DNA of 64,000 nt from Tolypeutes matacus (GCA_026826555.1 JAKSZT010053837.1:5804520-5868519), one strand, 5' to 3'; positions 1 to 11,830 are shown, counted from the stretch's first letter. The notes: generated from the letters alone by a model not told the origin. Made by a program: numbers and translations.

Positions 1-1589
1 CTCTGGCTCTAAAACTCTATAATCTCTAGACCCACATGAAGTCGGACTCGAGGCATGGAGCTGAATTTGAATAAGCACATCTCTTAAAAAATAGGCATGG
101 GCCCATGAAATCTAGTCAAATACGATTCTGTATGCACAAATATTTTCTCCTTTCAAGTTTACTGCAACTGCAAATTTCTGTTTCAAGAGCGACTTGGTGA
201 TTCATGCTGACATGGCTGTCAATGGCCTCGATAATCATAGATATTTAAATGAGGATTTTAAATGATCTCACTTAAAATTTAAAATGATCTTGATTAGAAT
301 AAAACAGCTAAATTCTTTGCCCCTTTCCTGAATTCCAAGGAGTGAAAAATTATTGGGACAAGATGTACACTTTGACCTCTTGATTCTGCCCCAATTATCC
401 TTTTCCTCTTAGACATTTTGTTTTGGATCTTTCAACTACTTGCACGTCCACAACTAAGATGTCATCTTTCACTGAATTCTATTTTGTTATTTTTGTCAAA
501 AGGTAAGTTTGAACTCATGAATGTGAAAAAACTGATTTTGTTGCTAATGGGATATAGTTGAAATAAGCAGTTTGACTGACTTCTTCACTCCCTTATATTA
601 GCATTGCTACTTTTAGATAAACTATTCCTGAAATGATTAGTGTAGGAGGATGGGTTAAGTTTTGTATCTTTTCCTTTAAAGCACTCAGAGATAGAGATCC
701 CAGAAGGATCAGTTTTCTCACTTGTACTGAAAATGTCACTCTAACAGTTATCTGTCTGCACAGTCAAGTTTTGAGAAATCTTTTGAATTTACCGCATTCA
801 CACCATTCTCCATCATGGTGCTAAAAATGACTAATGCAGCTTGGAGACTGGGAGACTGTGAGAGCTGATCATCTTTTCAAATCATGCACTCACACTCACA
901 CACACTTACACATACACATGCTCAGCTGACATTATGAATACTTAAAGCTTTAAAATATCCTATATGCTCAATAGGATGCTGAGGGAAATGGGGGGCCTAA
1001 ACTATAGTTGTAATGTAAGTTTCACGGGGTTGGTTCTATTAGAAAATTGGTCTGTTTGTTTGAATAGACTGATCTTGTTTTTAACCAAAATGGGCCTAGG
1101 TAATGTTTGACTTGATTTTTATATTTAAAAATAATCTCTGGCATTAAAAATGTCAAATACCTTATTTAATTTTATCTTCTCATTATTTCTGAGGAAAGTG
1201 AAGTACAGCATGCCCAGCATTCTCTTTTTAAAATAGGATAAAACAGTCTTTGAGAGCTAATGACCTACTGGAAGTCAGGCTTACGGTCAAAGAGTCACTA
1301 TCTTTTAATGGCTCTAATTAGTTACTATAAGCTGGTATAGGGCCACTACAACCAAATCAGCTAAATGAACCTCATTTCCTTTCTTGAGGATGATATCCTG
1401 ATGGTTTAAGGAACTGTCACAGACACAGGCATATCCTACTCCTAGAAAGACATATGACAATATCTCCTACGATGTCATGTAGAGCTTGATGGAGAAGTGT
1501 GTGGGCTGAATGATAATGATTAAGTGAACTGGTAGCTGATTACATCCCAAAAGGAATGATTAGTTGATTGTTATTAACTTGCAGTAAGG

Positions 1590-2185
1590 TGTCTAGGAAT
1601 TTTCCATAAGGCTCTATTTTTGGCCTTGTCCAATTCAACAGTTTCATCAATTATCTGTGAGAAGTCCAAGAACTTGCTTACCAAATTTGCAGATGACATA
1701 AGGCTAGTAAAGAAGTAAAAATTAGTAATTCATCGGGTGACAGAATCAAGTTTCAAAAATGTCTGTTTTTTCAGGATGATAGGTTGACATTTATTAACTA
1801 TAAAGTCCTGAATTTAATTAGAAAGAAAGTAACCTTGATAAGATGAGTGGAACTGAACTGAGAGCAAATACTAAAAATACAAAAATAACTTCAGGTTATA
1901 ATTGACCATATGCCTGCTGCAAGCACTAAAAAAGTTAACACAATCTCTGTTGACATCAGAGAAAGAGTGTGTTGGGTTGATAACAGTAACCTATCTATTT
2001 TGGTTGCACCCTTCTTGATTCTTGTTTTATTCTGGAAACTGCATTTTAAGGAAAATATCGACAAATTGTTGTTTGTCTAGTGGGATGGAGGGGCTTGATA
2101 GTGAAAGATCAGGGAATCATAATATATGAAAAAACTGGGAGTGGTTTGTCTGTAAAATAGACGGGGATCATGATAGCTGTCCTTA
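1590..2185 (+). repeat. CR1/L3-type LINE fossil
   Basis: The text follows the 3' end of mammalian L3/CR1 ORF2 in order. It has a phrase like 'caatttgcagatgacat', later a block matching the region before the stop, and finally 'gacggggatcatgatagct' near 2160, which matches the family's GGGGACATGATAGCT phrase. It is strongly diverged, as expected of an element older than placental mammals. Recognised from memory of the family. Confidence 0.6.
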
Positions 2186-2385
2186 TTGAACACTTACTCT
2201 GTGCCATAGATTATTCTAAATATTTCTTGAATTAATTCACTTAAGCCTTAGAAAAACATGATGAAGTAGTTATTGTCATTAACGACATGAAAATGGAAGA
2301 TACACAGCTGGACTCTGCATTCAATTCCAGATAGTCTGCCTCTGAAGCCTACTCTCTTAACCACTATAGCACATAAGTTTTCCAA
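2185..2385 (-). repeat. MIR SINE, antisense
   Basis: Reads 'ttattgaacacttactctgtgcca' in broken form and then a long-diverged body ending in a 'ctcttaaccactatag' head, the reverse complement of the MIR layout. Confidence 0.6.
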
Positions 2386-2881
2386 ATATCTATCAAATGT
2401 TTGAAGATGAGCTAGGTGGAGAGAAAATTAGGCTTGTTCTGTGGAACATAACTAGTTTCCAATAGAGGGGAAGACTCAGGCTTTATCTCAAAGTAGAGAA
2501 TTTTTCTAGAACTAGAAAATGCTAGTACATCTTCTAGATTTTGGTGCAAGTTTAGACAAGATGACCTCAAAGGGAACATCCAACTATAAGAGTCTAACTT
2601 ACTGGGATATGCTTTGATGTAACACAATATTGTTATGGACAGAAAAAAAAAAAAAACTTACTTGAAGAAGTAAATTAAATTAGTGATAATTTAAATGGTG
2701 TTTCCTTGAGCATGGGTTTAGAGAGTACCCCACATATATCCTATCTTGCTAAGATATAATTCCTTGTTTCCCTGGTAACCCTCCTTTCATGAGCATGAAA
2801 CTCTGCCAGTCATATTAAGTTTTGTTCACTTATCTTTGTACTATATCTAGAATATTATCAATATTATTTTATATGCAGACA

Positions 2882-2886
2882 CCATC
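2882..2886 (+). repeat. Target duplication CCATC, left copy
   Basis: Identical to 5584-5588. It directly precedes the TGTGGCAG start of the 5' LTR. Confidence 0.85.
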
Positions 2887-3487
2887 TGTGGCAGTTTGAG
2901 ATTATTGATAAATTCTAAAAAGAGAGATTATGTATGGAAACTGGTCTGTTCCTCTGGGTGTGAAACGCTTTGATTGTATTAGATTCAGCTGAGATGTCTT
3001 TGATTAAATTATGCTAAGATTAGGGCTTTGATATGACCACATCAGTAGGATGTAACTCAGGTTAAGTCCCTGCCCCTTGGTGGGCTATATAGAAGGACAC
3101 TTGCTCAAGAAGACACACAGAAGACAATACAGAAGAGGAGAGAACTTGGTCGTTTTGGTCCTTCCCTGTGACAGAAAGGAGAAGGCTCAAGCAGCTAAAG
3201 CTCTGGGAAGAGAGATGAGCCCTATGCCAGCCTACAGCTAAGATCAGAATAAGCTTGGCCCATGGAGCCTTAAAAGAAAGAGGAAGGCTGAATCCTCACA
3301 GAGATCAGCAACCTTCTTGCTTCAACATGTCACAACAGACTTTGGTGAGAAAATACCTCTTATGGTACCTCGAGTTGGACTCTTTTGGGCCTTGTAACTG
3401 TAAGCTTTTACCTCAAATAAAAACACTTTATAAAAGCCAACAGAGTTTTGGTACTTTGCATCAGCACCTCCTTGGCTGACTAACACA
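2887..3487 (+). repeat. 5' LTR of the MaLR-like element
   Basis: 601 bp, starting TGTGGCAG and ending ACACA. A TATATA box lies at 3086-3091 and an AATAAA polyadenylation signal at 3416-3421, so U3, R and U5 can be roughly placed. Closely similar to 5053-5583 and 44174-44780. Confidence 0.85.
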
Positions 3488-5052
3488 GAATTTGGTACCA
3501 GGAGAGTGGGGTATAGTCTGATATAATTGCCAAAAATGCTGGAATGGTTTTATAAATGGGTAAAGGGTATTTTTTGGAGGAATTGTGAGATGCTTGATAG
3601 AAAAGGACCAGATTGCTTTGAAGAGACTATTGGTAGGAATATGGAGCTTAAGTTATTTCTGATAAGGCCTTAGAAGGAAATGATAAAACTATTATTGGAA
3701 ACTGGAGGAAAGGCGATCTGTGTTTTAAAGTTGCAGAGAATTTAGCAAGGTTGATTCCTGATGTTATATGTAAGGCAGAGTTTGAAAATTACAAACTTAA
3801 ACATTTAGCCAAGGAGATTTCCAAACTAAATGTGGAAAATGCAGCCTGGCTTTTCCTTGCAGCTTATAGTAAAATGTTAGAGGAAAGAGGTAAACTGATA
3901 ACTGAATTATTGGGCACAAAGAAGCCAGAAACTAATTCAGAAAATTCCAAGCCTCTGGAAATCAAGCCCCCAGATGATAGTGCCCCATTTGAAGAATTAA
4001 CTAAATTTGGAACTTGTAAGTCAGGATTGAAAATGCAGTTATCCAGGAAAGACTTGTGGAAACTGTTACTGTCTAATGGCTTGGACCCCTGCTTCCTGCA
4101 TGCTAAATCAACAAACTTTTTGCAAGCTCTGTATGAACAAAACCACTGTCAGTCTGGACTGAAAGAAACATGGAGGGGAGAGATACAAGGGAAAATGGCT
4201 TTAAGAGGAAAACCATCGAAGCTGCAATCTGGAATTAAGACATTGCCTTGGGCCAGGAGAGGAACCCCACCCATGTGTACAGAGAGGTTGAGTTTGCCCC
4301 AGCATTTGAAGAAGGTAGATGTTCTAGCCCACTGGTCAGGGAGAGTTTTGCTGCCCCAGGCTACAAAGAGGGTGAAGCGCATTTCCCAAGGGTTGGGGAG
4401 AGTGAGGTAGACACCCCAGTGCTCTGAGAGGGGTGGACCTGTTTCCCATAGATTAGGGAAGGCCAGATCACCACCTCATTTTTCTGAGGAGATTGGTCCT
4501 GTACATCAGTTAGGGAGAATTTTGCTGCCACCTCATTGTACTAAGGGGTTTGAGACTGTACCCCAGAGATTGGGTAAAGTATGGCTATCACCCCAACATT
4601 CTTGGAGGGTGAGGTCTGGAGCTGGGTCACCACCCAGATGGTTGATGAGGGTGGAACCAAGAAAACAGCCATTGGGCAAGCCTGTGGAAAGTGTGGGCCC
4701 CCATGAGGCCCCAAGGAGGAGAAGACACCATCATCCTGAGAATGACTCTCAGACTTTGAAATCTAATGGAGTGTACCCTGCAAGTTTTCAGGGACCGGTG
4801 ACTTCTGTTTCCCCCCCACTCCCAAATTCTCCTTATGGTAATACAAATGTTTATCCTATGTCTGTCCTTTTTCATATTGGAAGCAGATAAATTGTTTTGT
4901 GGATTTCACAGTCTACAGCCAGAGGGGACTTTGCCCCAAGAAAAACTGTATTTATATAAATAATTTATAGACTTTGTATTTAGCATTGCTAACTGAAAGG
5001 ATTTAAGGTTTTTTGAATATTGTAATGTCTTTTTGGAATCCAGAGGGTGGAG
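3488..5052 (+). pseudogene. MaLR-like internal region with relic open frame
   Basis: The longest open stretch is 3751-4410 (219 codons from Met). It starts with a mixed charged and hydrophobic segment (about residues 10-55, with an AAWLF core) that could be a gag-derived relic. The rest is Pro- and Lys-rich with no known enzymatic motif. A further 122-codon frame lies at 4522-4890. I regard both as non-functional relics. The alternative, a lineage-specific domesticated protein, has no support here. Confidence 0.6.
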
Positions 5053-5583
5053 TGTGGCAGTTTGAGATTATTTATGAATTCTAAAAAGAGAGATTTGTGA
5101 ATTCTAAAAGAGAGTTTGTAAACTGGTCTGGGCATGATACCCTTTGATTGTATTAGATTCAGCTGAGTTGTCTTTGATTAAATTATGTTAAGATTAGGGC
5201 TTTGATTCAACCACATTAGTAGGCTGTAACTCAAGTCAAGTCCCTGCCCCCTTGGTGGGCTATATAAATGGACATTCGCTCAAGAAGAGACAGGGAAGAA
5301 GATATAGAAGAGGAGAGAAGTTGGTCATTTCAGTCCTGCCATGTGAAAGAAAGGAGAAGGCTCAAACAGCTAAAGCCCTGAAGAGAGATGAGCCTTATGC
5401 CAGCCTACAGCTGAGATTGGAAGAAGCTGGGCCCACATAGCCTTAAGAGGAAGAAGGAAGACGAGACCAGGCAGAGGTCGCCTACCATCTTGCTTCAACA
5501 TGTGGCAACAGACTTTGGTGAGGAAGTTGGACTCTTTAGGACCTTGTAACTGTACGCTTCTACCTCTTTGGCTGACTTACACA
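5053..5583 (+). repeat. 3' LTR of the MaLR-like element, internally deleted
   Basis: 531 bp, 70 bp shorter than its partner. It keeps the same start, a TATATAAA box at 5261-5268 and the ...GGCTGACTTACACA end. It has lost the segment that holds AATAAA in the 5' copy, plus some bases around the 'cctcttatggtacctcgag' stretch. The loss probably followed integration, since both LTRs are copied from one template at insertion. Confidence 0.83.
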
Positions 5584-5588
5584 CCATC
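5584..5588 (+). repeat. Target duplication CCATC, right copy
   Basis: Directly follows the ...TTACACA end of the 3' LTR and matches 2882-2886 exactly. Confidence 0.85.
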
Positions 5589-6071
5589 TATATTAGTTTG
5601 CTATGTTGCTTAAGGCAAATACCTCACAGTGGGTTGGCTTAAACAATGGAGATTTATTAGCTTTTGGTTTTGAGGCTAAAAGAAAGTCTAAATCAAGGCA
5701 TCATTAAGGCGATGCTTTCTCTCTGAAGACTGTGGCATTCTGGGACTGGCTGCTGGAGATCCTGGGGTCCTTAGCTTGTCACATGGTAAGGCACATGGTG
5801 GCATCTCCTGGTCTCTCTCTCGCTTCCGGGTTCAGCTCCTTGACTCCTGTGGCTTTCTCTCTCTGTGTCTGAATTTCATTCTCTTATAAATGACTCCAGT
5901 AATAGGCTAAGACCCATCCTGACTGAAGCAAGCTACACCTTAACTGAAGTACCTCATCTAAAGGTCCTACTTACAGTGGGTTCACACCATTGTACTAATG
6001 GTGTTAATGGTTAATTGGATTAACTTTAAGGACATGTTTTTCTTGGGTACATAAAGGTCCAAACTACCAGA
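5589..6071 (-). repeat. MaLR-type LTR, antisense (copy A)
   Basis: On the plus strand it begins 'tatattagtttgct', has 'gggttggcttaaacaatg' and ends '...ccaaactacc'. The same order is seen at 17659, 20130 and 60564. In LTR orientation the AATAAA-like signal and TG...CA ends would be on the minus strand, which is SLC15A5 sense. It begins at the base after the provirus target duplication. Confidence 0.75.
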
Positions 6072-6924
6072 CCTATCCAAGGAGACTGAGTTACAGAAGT
6101 AACAAATATCATTTAAAAGCCCTTTCTTTAGGTTACTCTTAATCACTGCCTCGTGTATGGCTATCAGTATTGGCATTGGTTTCAGAAGGCTGCGTTTGGC
6201 TCTCTGTCCAATACTGGTTGCAGTGATTGGAGCACTTCACTTTCTCTTTTCTTGCTTAATTGTTTCATTAAGAATGTGAATGATAGCATTATTGCCTTTC
6301 CAAGTCTGTGGCAATAAATGAGATAATGCATGTAAAAACTCCTGCTATGCAGAATCTCAGTATTTATGTTTGCAGTGAAATATATTTCCAAGAGTAGATG
6401 CTTAAGCAAGTATATGAAAAATTTAGATTTAGATAAAAGATAATTGGTAGTAATATTGACTCTTAGAGTTCTTCTAGAATACATCAAATGTTATTTTGAT
6501 GATAAAAATTAAGTTTTTTGGAATTATCTTCCTTGAGTAATAATAAGAAAAGAAATGGTGTGTTCAGGGCTAAAATATTTTAGGTAAAGATAAAAGTAAG
6601 TCTTTTCTAAATTATCTTACAAAATCTGAAAGGCATTGATTTGCACTTGTTTACATGTTAGGAATCTGATCACCAGAGAGGTTGGCAACTTGCTGCAGTT
6701 CACTCACAGTTACAGTTAACGACAGTTTGGATTTGAGCTCTTGGAAAACTGAGCTCTTTGAGGAGCCCTATCTCATGCAATTCTCTGGTGCATAGGGCCG
6801 GGCATAGGCTAAGTATTTAATATGTGCTTTTGCTTACCTTTCTCAGGTAAATAAGAAAAGGGCAGGGTTTGATCTCATTCAAAGATTGGTGGGTTCCATC
6901 TGTAGACCTATACTATACTTATCA

Positions 6925-7090
6925 ATGAATTTATCACTCTTAATTTTGTTTCCCTGCACCACTGTAAATTTTATGAGGACTTGGAAGTATTTATCTTGCT
7001 TGCCATGGTATTCCTGGTACCCAGTATGGTGCCTGATACAGAGTAAATCCTCAAAATATATTTTTTGAATGGAGACATCATGTTTGAAGG
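6925..7090 (+). repeat. L2 LINE 3' end
   Basis: Ends like L2: a 'taaattttatgaggacttgg' block, then 'cctggtacccagtatggtgcct' in broken form and a final '...tttttgaatg'. Confidence 0.6.
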
Positions 7091-7965
7091 AGTTTCTCAT
7101 TTGTAGAAGTTAATTTTTCTATAGTTTGGAAGTAGGTAAATTAAATTTGTTTGTTATAAGAGAACACAAACACTTTGCTTATATTAGGTTAAGTATAAAA
7201 CTGTATGTATTTTTGAAAGTAGGAAAAATAAGCCTGCAGTATAAAATAAGTAAAAGCACATTAAAGTAAAATTTAAACTATGTTAACATCTTAGAACAAA
7301 AAAGTAAAAAAGCCCCAAAGTCCATGTATTTAATATACAGTCAAAGACATTTCATTGTGACAACTAGTCATCATGGTCACCTTGTTGATTTTTCCACCAG
7401 CACATGCACCTAACTAAAGATGAATAATTTTTGTGTTTGAGTCTGAATTTTTCAGATTGGTTGTTTTTCCTGATCAAAATCTCCACTGGGAAAATTTTCC
7501 AAGATCATTTGTTATTCAACTCACAATCTCTTTTCAGCTATATAGACAAGTTTCTGGCAAACAGAAAGGGAAAAGATCAGCCAGATACCCTACCCACTTA
7601 TATTTCTTTACCTTTTCTGAGAATTGGCTCTGCTAGCTCTGAGGCATTATGGAACATGGCCTTACAGAAAGACCTAATAAGAATACAATGACCTCTCTAT
7701 TTCAAAACACACTTTAAAAAGACAGTAGACAGGGTCTCATGAGAAGTGACAGTCTGTAATTACCTCCTTCTACCAAAAGAAAAACAATTCCCAGAAATTA
7801 ATGAATACAGCAAGAGTCTACTTCCTATCTTAATTCTATCTTAATTGCAAAAGTGGATCAATTAAGAAAAAACTACACTGGCACAGCCCCTCTCTTTAGG
7901 TTTTGTCTCCCAATTCTCTAGTCATCAAATCAATGTATATAAACATACCATGAGCCAGTTTTTAC

Positions 7966-8097
7966 CTTCTGAGATGAGATATGCCAACTCTACCAGCAGA
8001 GCCCCCGTGAAGCATCCAAGTCCATTGAACAGTGTCAAAAAATTCATAGAGGCTCCTCTGATGCTACTTGGAACAAATCTGTATGATATTACAGAGA
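7966..8097 (-). CDS. SLC15A5: SLC15A5 exon 7 (TM11)
   Basis: Encodes the last two bases of codon 451 to the first base of codon 495. The acceptor is ctctcag ending at 8098 and the donor gtaaaa starts at 7965, phase 1. It contains R458-F-V, P460, R464-G and the TM11 helix (about 468-492, with Gly476, Gly478 and Gly482), and it ends S493-E494. This is the helix 10-11 region of POT proteins, where an R-G-x-x-M-type stretch is usual. The last helix and C-terminal tail are not in the window. Confidence 0.92.
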
Positions 8098-8547
8098 CTG
8101 AGAGAAAAAGAGAAGGTCAGACTTTAGAGCATCCTCCCTAAAATACTCCCATAGATATTATCCACATTAGTGTTGGTTATTCTTCAAATAATGTTTGCTG
8201 GTATGGTCATATTTTGAGTTGGATTTTGTTAAGGTTATTGTGCTTAGATATATTATGATGTTACAACTTACAGATGTCTACCGGAATAAAATATGGCCAA
8301 ATATACCCTTTTATAGCTATTCAGAGAATTTGATTAGCTGAGGGTTGGTCCCAATATGTTCCCTCCAATGGCACCCCATTTTGGTAATTTGAATATTTCT
8401 GATTAATTTTGGATTGAGGTAAGGTCTATACTTGATGATATCATGATGCTCTATTAGTAAGAGCTATAATTGCATGATTGTATGTATATCATTAGGTTCC
8501 TTATGGAAAAACTTGAATTTATCCTGTAAAATTAGAATAGCAATTAA

Positions 8548-8790
8548 AGGCATGGGCTCTGGAGTGTGGCAAGATTGTGCTGAAATCGTAGGCCAACCAT
8601 TTACTTCTGCTGTGACTTTAGGGTAGGTTACTTAAACTCTACAAGTTTCGATATCTTCCTCTGTAAAATGGGAGTAATATTTACTTGCCTTGCAAAAGTG
8701 CTGTGAGATTTTCCTGCTATCTTGTATGTAAAATACTTAGCACAATGCTTGACTTGTAAGGATTAAATAAAGGTTAGTTATTTTCAACAA
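8548..8790 (+). repeat. MIR SINE, sense
   Basis: Shows MIR landmarks in order: 'catgggctctggag', a 'tgactttagg' core, 'tcctctgtaaaatgggagta' and a trailing '...cttagcacaatgcttgact'. Confidence 0.75.
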
Positions 8791-10879
8791 TATCAATCAA
8801 ATCAAGTAGCAAATTAAGCAAGGCGCTATGCAAAGCACTTTACGTACACAGTCCCAGTTAAGGAAAGAAGACTTAGGGAGGGATAATAGCTTAAGCACTG
8901 GGTCTCAAAAATGGTGGTTTTTTTTCCCAAGCCATTGTTGGGCTCATAGAAATGACGATGGCAATACTGTGATAGAAAATCATGATGGAAAATTGGAAAA
9001 AAATCAATTAAAAATAATTTTTTGATATCAAATTAATAGATGAAAATAGGTATATGTGATTTTCTATATATTGTATTAACACAACTCTATTAAACTATGC
9101 ATGGAAATCTTAGTGATACATACTAAAATATTTATAATATTTACTATAATATGATATCTTGGATTTGCTTCAAAATTTATACTGCAGAGAGGAAGGATAG
9201 AGGGGATATGTGAAAGAGGGAGATATGAAACAAATTTGGCTATGAGTTGAAAATTATTGAAGCTGGAAGACAGATACATGGGAGCTTAAAATACTAGTCT
9301 CTCTTTTGTGTATGTTAACCTTTTTTGGTAATCAGGGTTTTTAGAATTGCGTGGCAGAAAAATTGTAAAGAACTACATTTAATAACACGAATAGTTTTAG
9401 CTTTGAGTAGCTGAATTATTGAATTGTAATTTTTTCCTCTCCTTACTCTTCCATACTTTCCAAATTTTCTATGAGATCATAAACAAATATTAAAGTTCAT
9501 TTTAAAAAGAAAGGGGATAATAGAAAACCGATGTTATGGTAAACATTAGGCCTTTAATTTCCCTTGCTGTAAGAAGAAACAGATCTTCTTATCTCCTCTT
9601 TCTCCCCCTCAGGAATATTTCACCCCTAATTTACTTGTTCTTTACCCAAGTAAAACTCTGCCCTTAGTCAGCACTTTAAAGAACTTAACATAAACGTCTT
9701 AATGTTCCTTCTGACATTACTTGAACATTTCTGCTTTAGTTTCTGTGTTCTCCACATGGTTTTATTTATTTATCCAGTATAGGAAAGGTTCTGTGTGCTG
9801 GGGCTAAGGGTGGGAAAGGTATTGGTCTATCTTTCCTGGATTTTAAACTCAGGGAGGGCAGGGAGCAGAGAGGCACAGTTCTAAGGTCAGTGCCAAACTC
9901 TTACGCACTTAATACCACAAATGCTGATTGGAGCTGACGATAATGACAGTGACAAATAAAAGCAGTGGAGAAGGGCTTCAGATATTTGGCAGCAAGGTGC
10001 AGCGTGCACCACAGCTCTCTTGTGCAGAGGTGTGCAAATCACCGGCAGGAGCCAGAGGCCAGGCCTTCAAGGTTTTTTAAGGAAGGTGCAAACAAGCATA
10101 TGAGGGAAATGCTGAAGAGGCTTTGGAAGAAATGATTCACAGTGATAAAAAGGAACTTGGCTATGAATTTTCCTCTTTGTAAATACGGGCAGACAAACAA
10201 TGGGCAGAAAAACTAAGTAGGCCTATCTCTTTCACTGAGAAAAAGCAGAAGTACAAGCCCATTATCACTCTGCTAGTTAATTATTAATCTTATGCTTCTC
10301 TCTTGCTAGAACTTCTGGTGCAGTATATAATTCATGAACCCACTTTGCCAGCTCTCTGCCTGCTGGTTAATCTCTCTTTGGTGTCATTTTGAAAGTCTCC
10401 AGTTCCCTTTTATAAGACTTTGCTTTTCAAGCCCTAGGATCTCCATTTTCAGGCATCTACTTGCATGTTCTGATCATTTGTAACTTTAGTAATCATCAAC
10501 TTGAATTTTTAGGCTCCAAAATTATTCTTTTTATTAGCGATATTATCAACAAGTCTGTCACTATTCTAAAATTCTTATTTTAATATGACGAAACAGTAAA
10601 AAAATGTCAGTGTATGTGAAATCTGGTCTTCTTGCCAAGGAGAGCTAAAATGTATCTCCAGGTAGTGGCTGTTCAGTGTTTGCGAAGCTACCACGGCCAG
10701 AGCATATGCGGAAACGACAAACCATGGGGCCATAGCCACCTTCCTGAGGCACCTGGTACTGGGGACTCATTGCTGGAAACTTCCTTCCCTCCAATTATTC
10801 TTAAACAGTTGGAACCTCTTTTCTGTGTTAGATGAGAAGTTGTGAACATGTAGAGGAGAACTGTGGTCTCAGAAAATGG

Positions 10880-11830
10880 AACTTTCTCCTCTTGTCCCTT
10901 TCAGACCATTATTCCTTCCTCATCCCTAAAACGCTTCAGCTCTGAATCTCATGCTTTCAGATTATATCAGCCAGTACTTCTCTCTATGCTGTTATCTGCT
11001 GATTTCTGGGCCGTTTTTCTCTATTTCTTAGAGTTGTAAGCTTTGGTCTCATTGCCACGTTCTCCAGTAATACTCCTGCCTTAATTCCTGATAATTTTAG
11101 GATACATATAGATCAGCCTTCCAACCTGCCATCCTTGCACATCTTGGCCTCTCAGTTCCTTGACCTCCTCTCCAGTGACCTTGTCCTTCACTCCACTTTA
11201 GCCATTCTGCCCAAACCAGGGGTTAGGCATCCACGGCCAGGTAAAGTCTGGCCTGCCACCTCTTTTCATGAATAAAGTATTATTGGAAGGTAGCCACACC
11301 TATTCATCATATACTGTCTTATGTCTGCTTCCACATCACAACAGCAGAGTTGAATAGTTGTGACAAAGACTATCTGGCCTGAGAAGGATAAAGTATTTCC
11401 TCTCTGGTCCTTTACAGAAAGTTTTCACGAACCCCTGCCCTAAACCAATAACTGTGACCATTTCATAATCTCAGTTTTGTACATCCAGCACTGCCAGCAA
11501 CTATCCTTCCAGTTTACTTTTTACTATTTCATCCCCGAAATACTTGTACTCTTCCAGGTCCTCTAATCCATCGCTCCTTTCATTATTTTCACATCTCTCA
11601 CCCCCTTGATGTCCTCCCCACTACTCTTTTACCCAAGTTATGCTCCGTGTTCAACTATTATAATCTGGTACTTTCACATGCCCTTATTCCCTTGCCCCTC
11701 TCTTGTGTTTTGGAACTTGATTGGCAAAACAATCAACTCTGCTATCTCTGCTCCTGTATCCATGCAGCCTAATGTGGCTGGAGAAAAACACATAGCAAAT
11801 TAACCGACTCATTTCACATGCTGCCCACAA
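10880..11830 (+). repeat. L2 LINE, sense, split by a hAT element
   Basis: C/T-rich L2 text such as 'cctcctctccagtgacc' continues on both sides of the insertion at 11217-11437. Confidence 0.5.
11217..11437. mobile_element. hAT-type non-autonomous DNA transposon
   Basis: Starts CAGGGGTT and ends AACCCCTG, an inverted terminal pair. The 8-bp flanks gcccaaac (11209-11216) and ccctaaac (11438-11445) agree at six of eight bases, as expected of an old hAT target duplication. The body resembles the common mammalian element with 'ctttacagaaagtttt' near one end. Confidence 0.7.

Larger units (their letters stand above)
2887..5583 (+). mobile_element. Complete MaLR-like LTR retrotransposon (defective)
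   Basis: Two direct LTRs (2887-3487 and 5053-5583) enclose 1,565 bp. Five-base duplications CCATC flank the element at 2882-2886 and 5584-5588, the size expected of ERVL/MaLR integrations. The interior begins with a TGGTACCAGGAG-like block (from 3492) as in MaLR elements and keeps lines of similarity to MaLR interiors from memory. There is no protease, reverse transcriptase, integrase or envelope region; MaLRs are non-autonomous. It lies antisense to SLC15A5 in intron 7. Confidence 0.85.
1..7965 (-). other. SLC15A5: SLC15A5 intron 7 (partial)
   Basis: Non-coding. It contains a CR1/L3 fossil (about 1590-2185), a MIR (2185-2385), the complete MaLR-like provirus (2887-5583), an adjoining antisense LTR (5589-6071) and an L2 end (about 6925-7090). 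I searched the minus strand for the expected last exon (a sequence starting Gly-Asn-Trp-Phe-like after a phase 1 acceptor) and did not find it. I see nothing recognisable in 1-1560 (apart from a short CA-rich run near 888-920), 2390-2880, 6080-6900 or 7100-7960. Confidence 0.7.

Noticed and set aside
4522..4890. 122-codon plus-strand frame with basic stretch
   Set aside because: It lies within the MaLR-like interior and has no recognisable domain; read as relic or chance.
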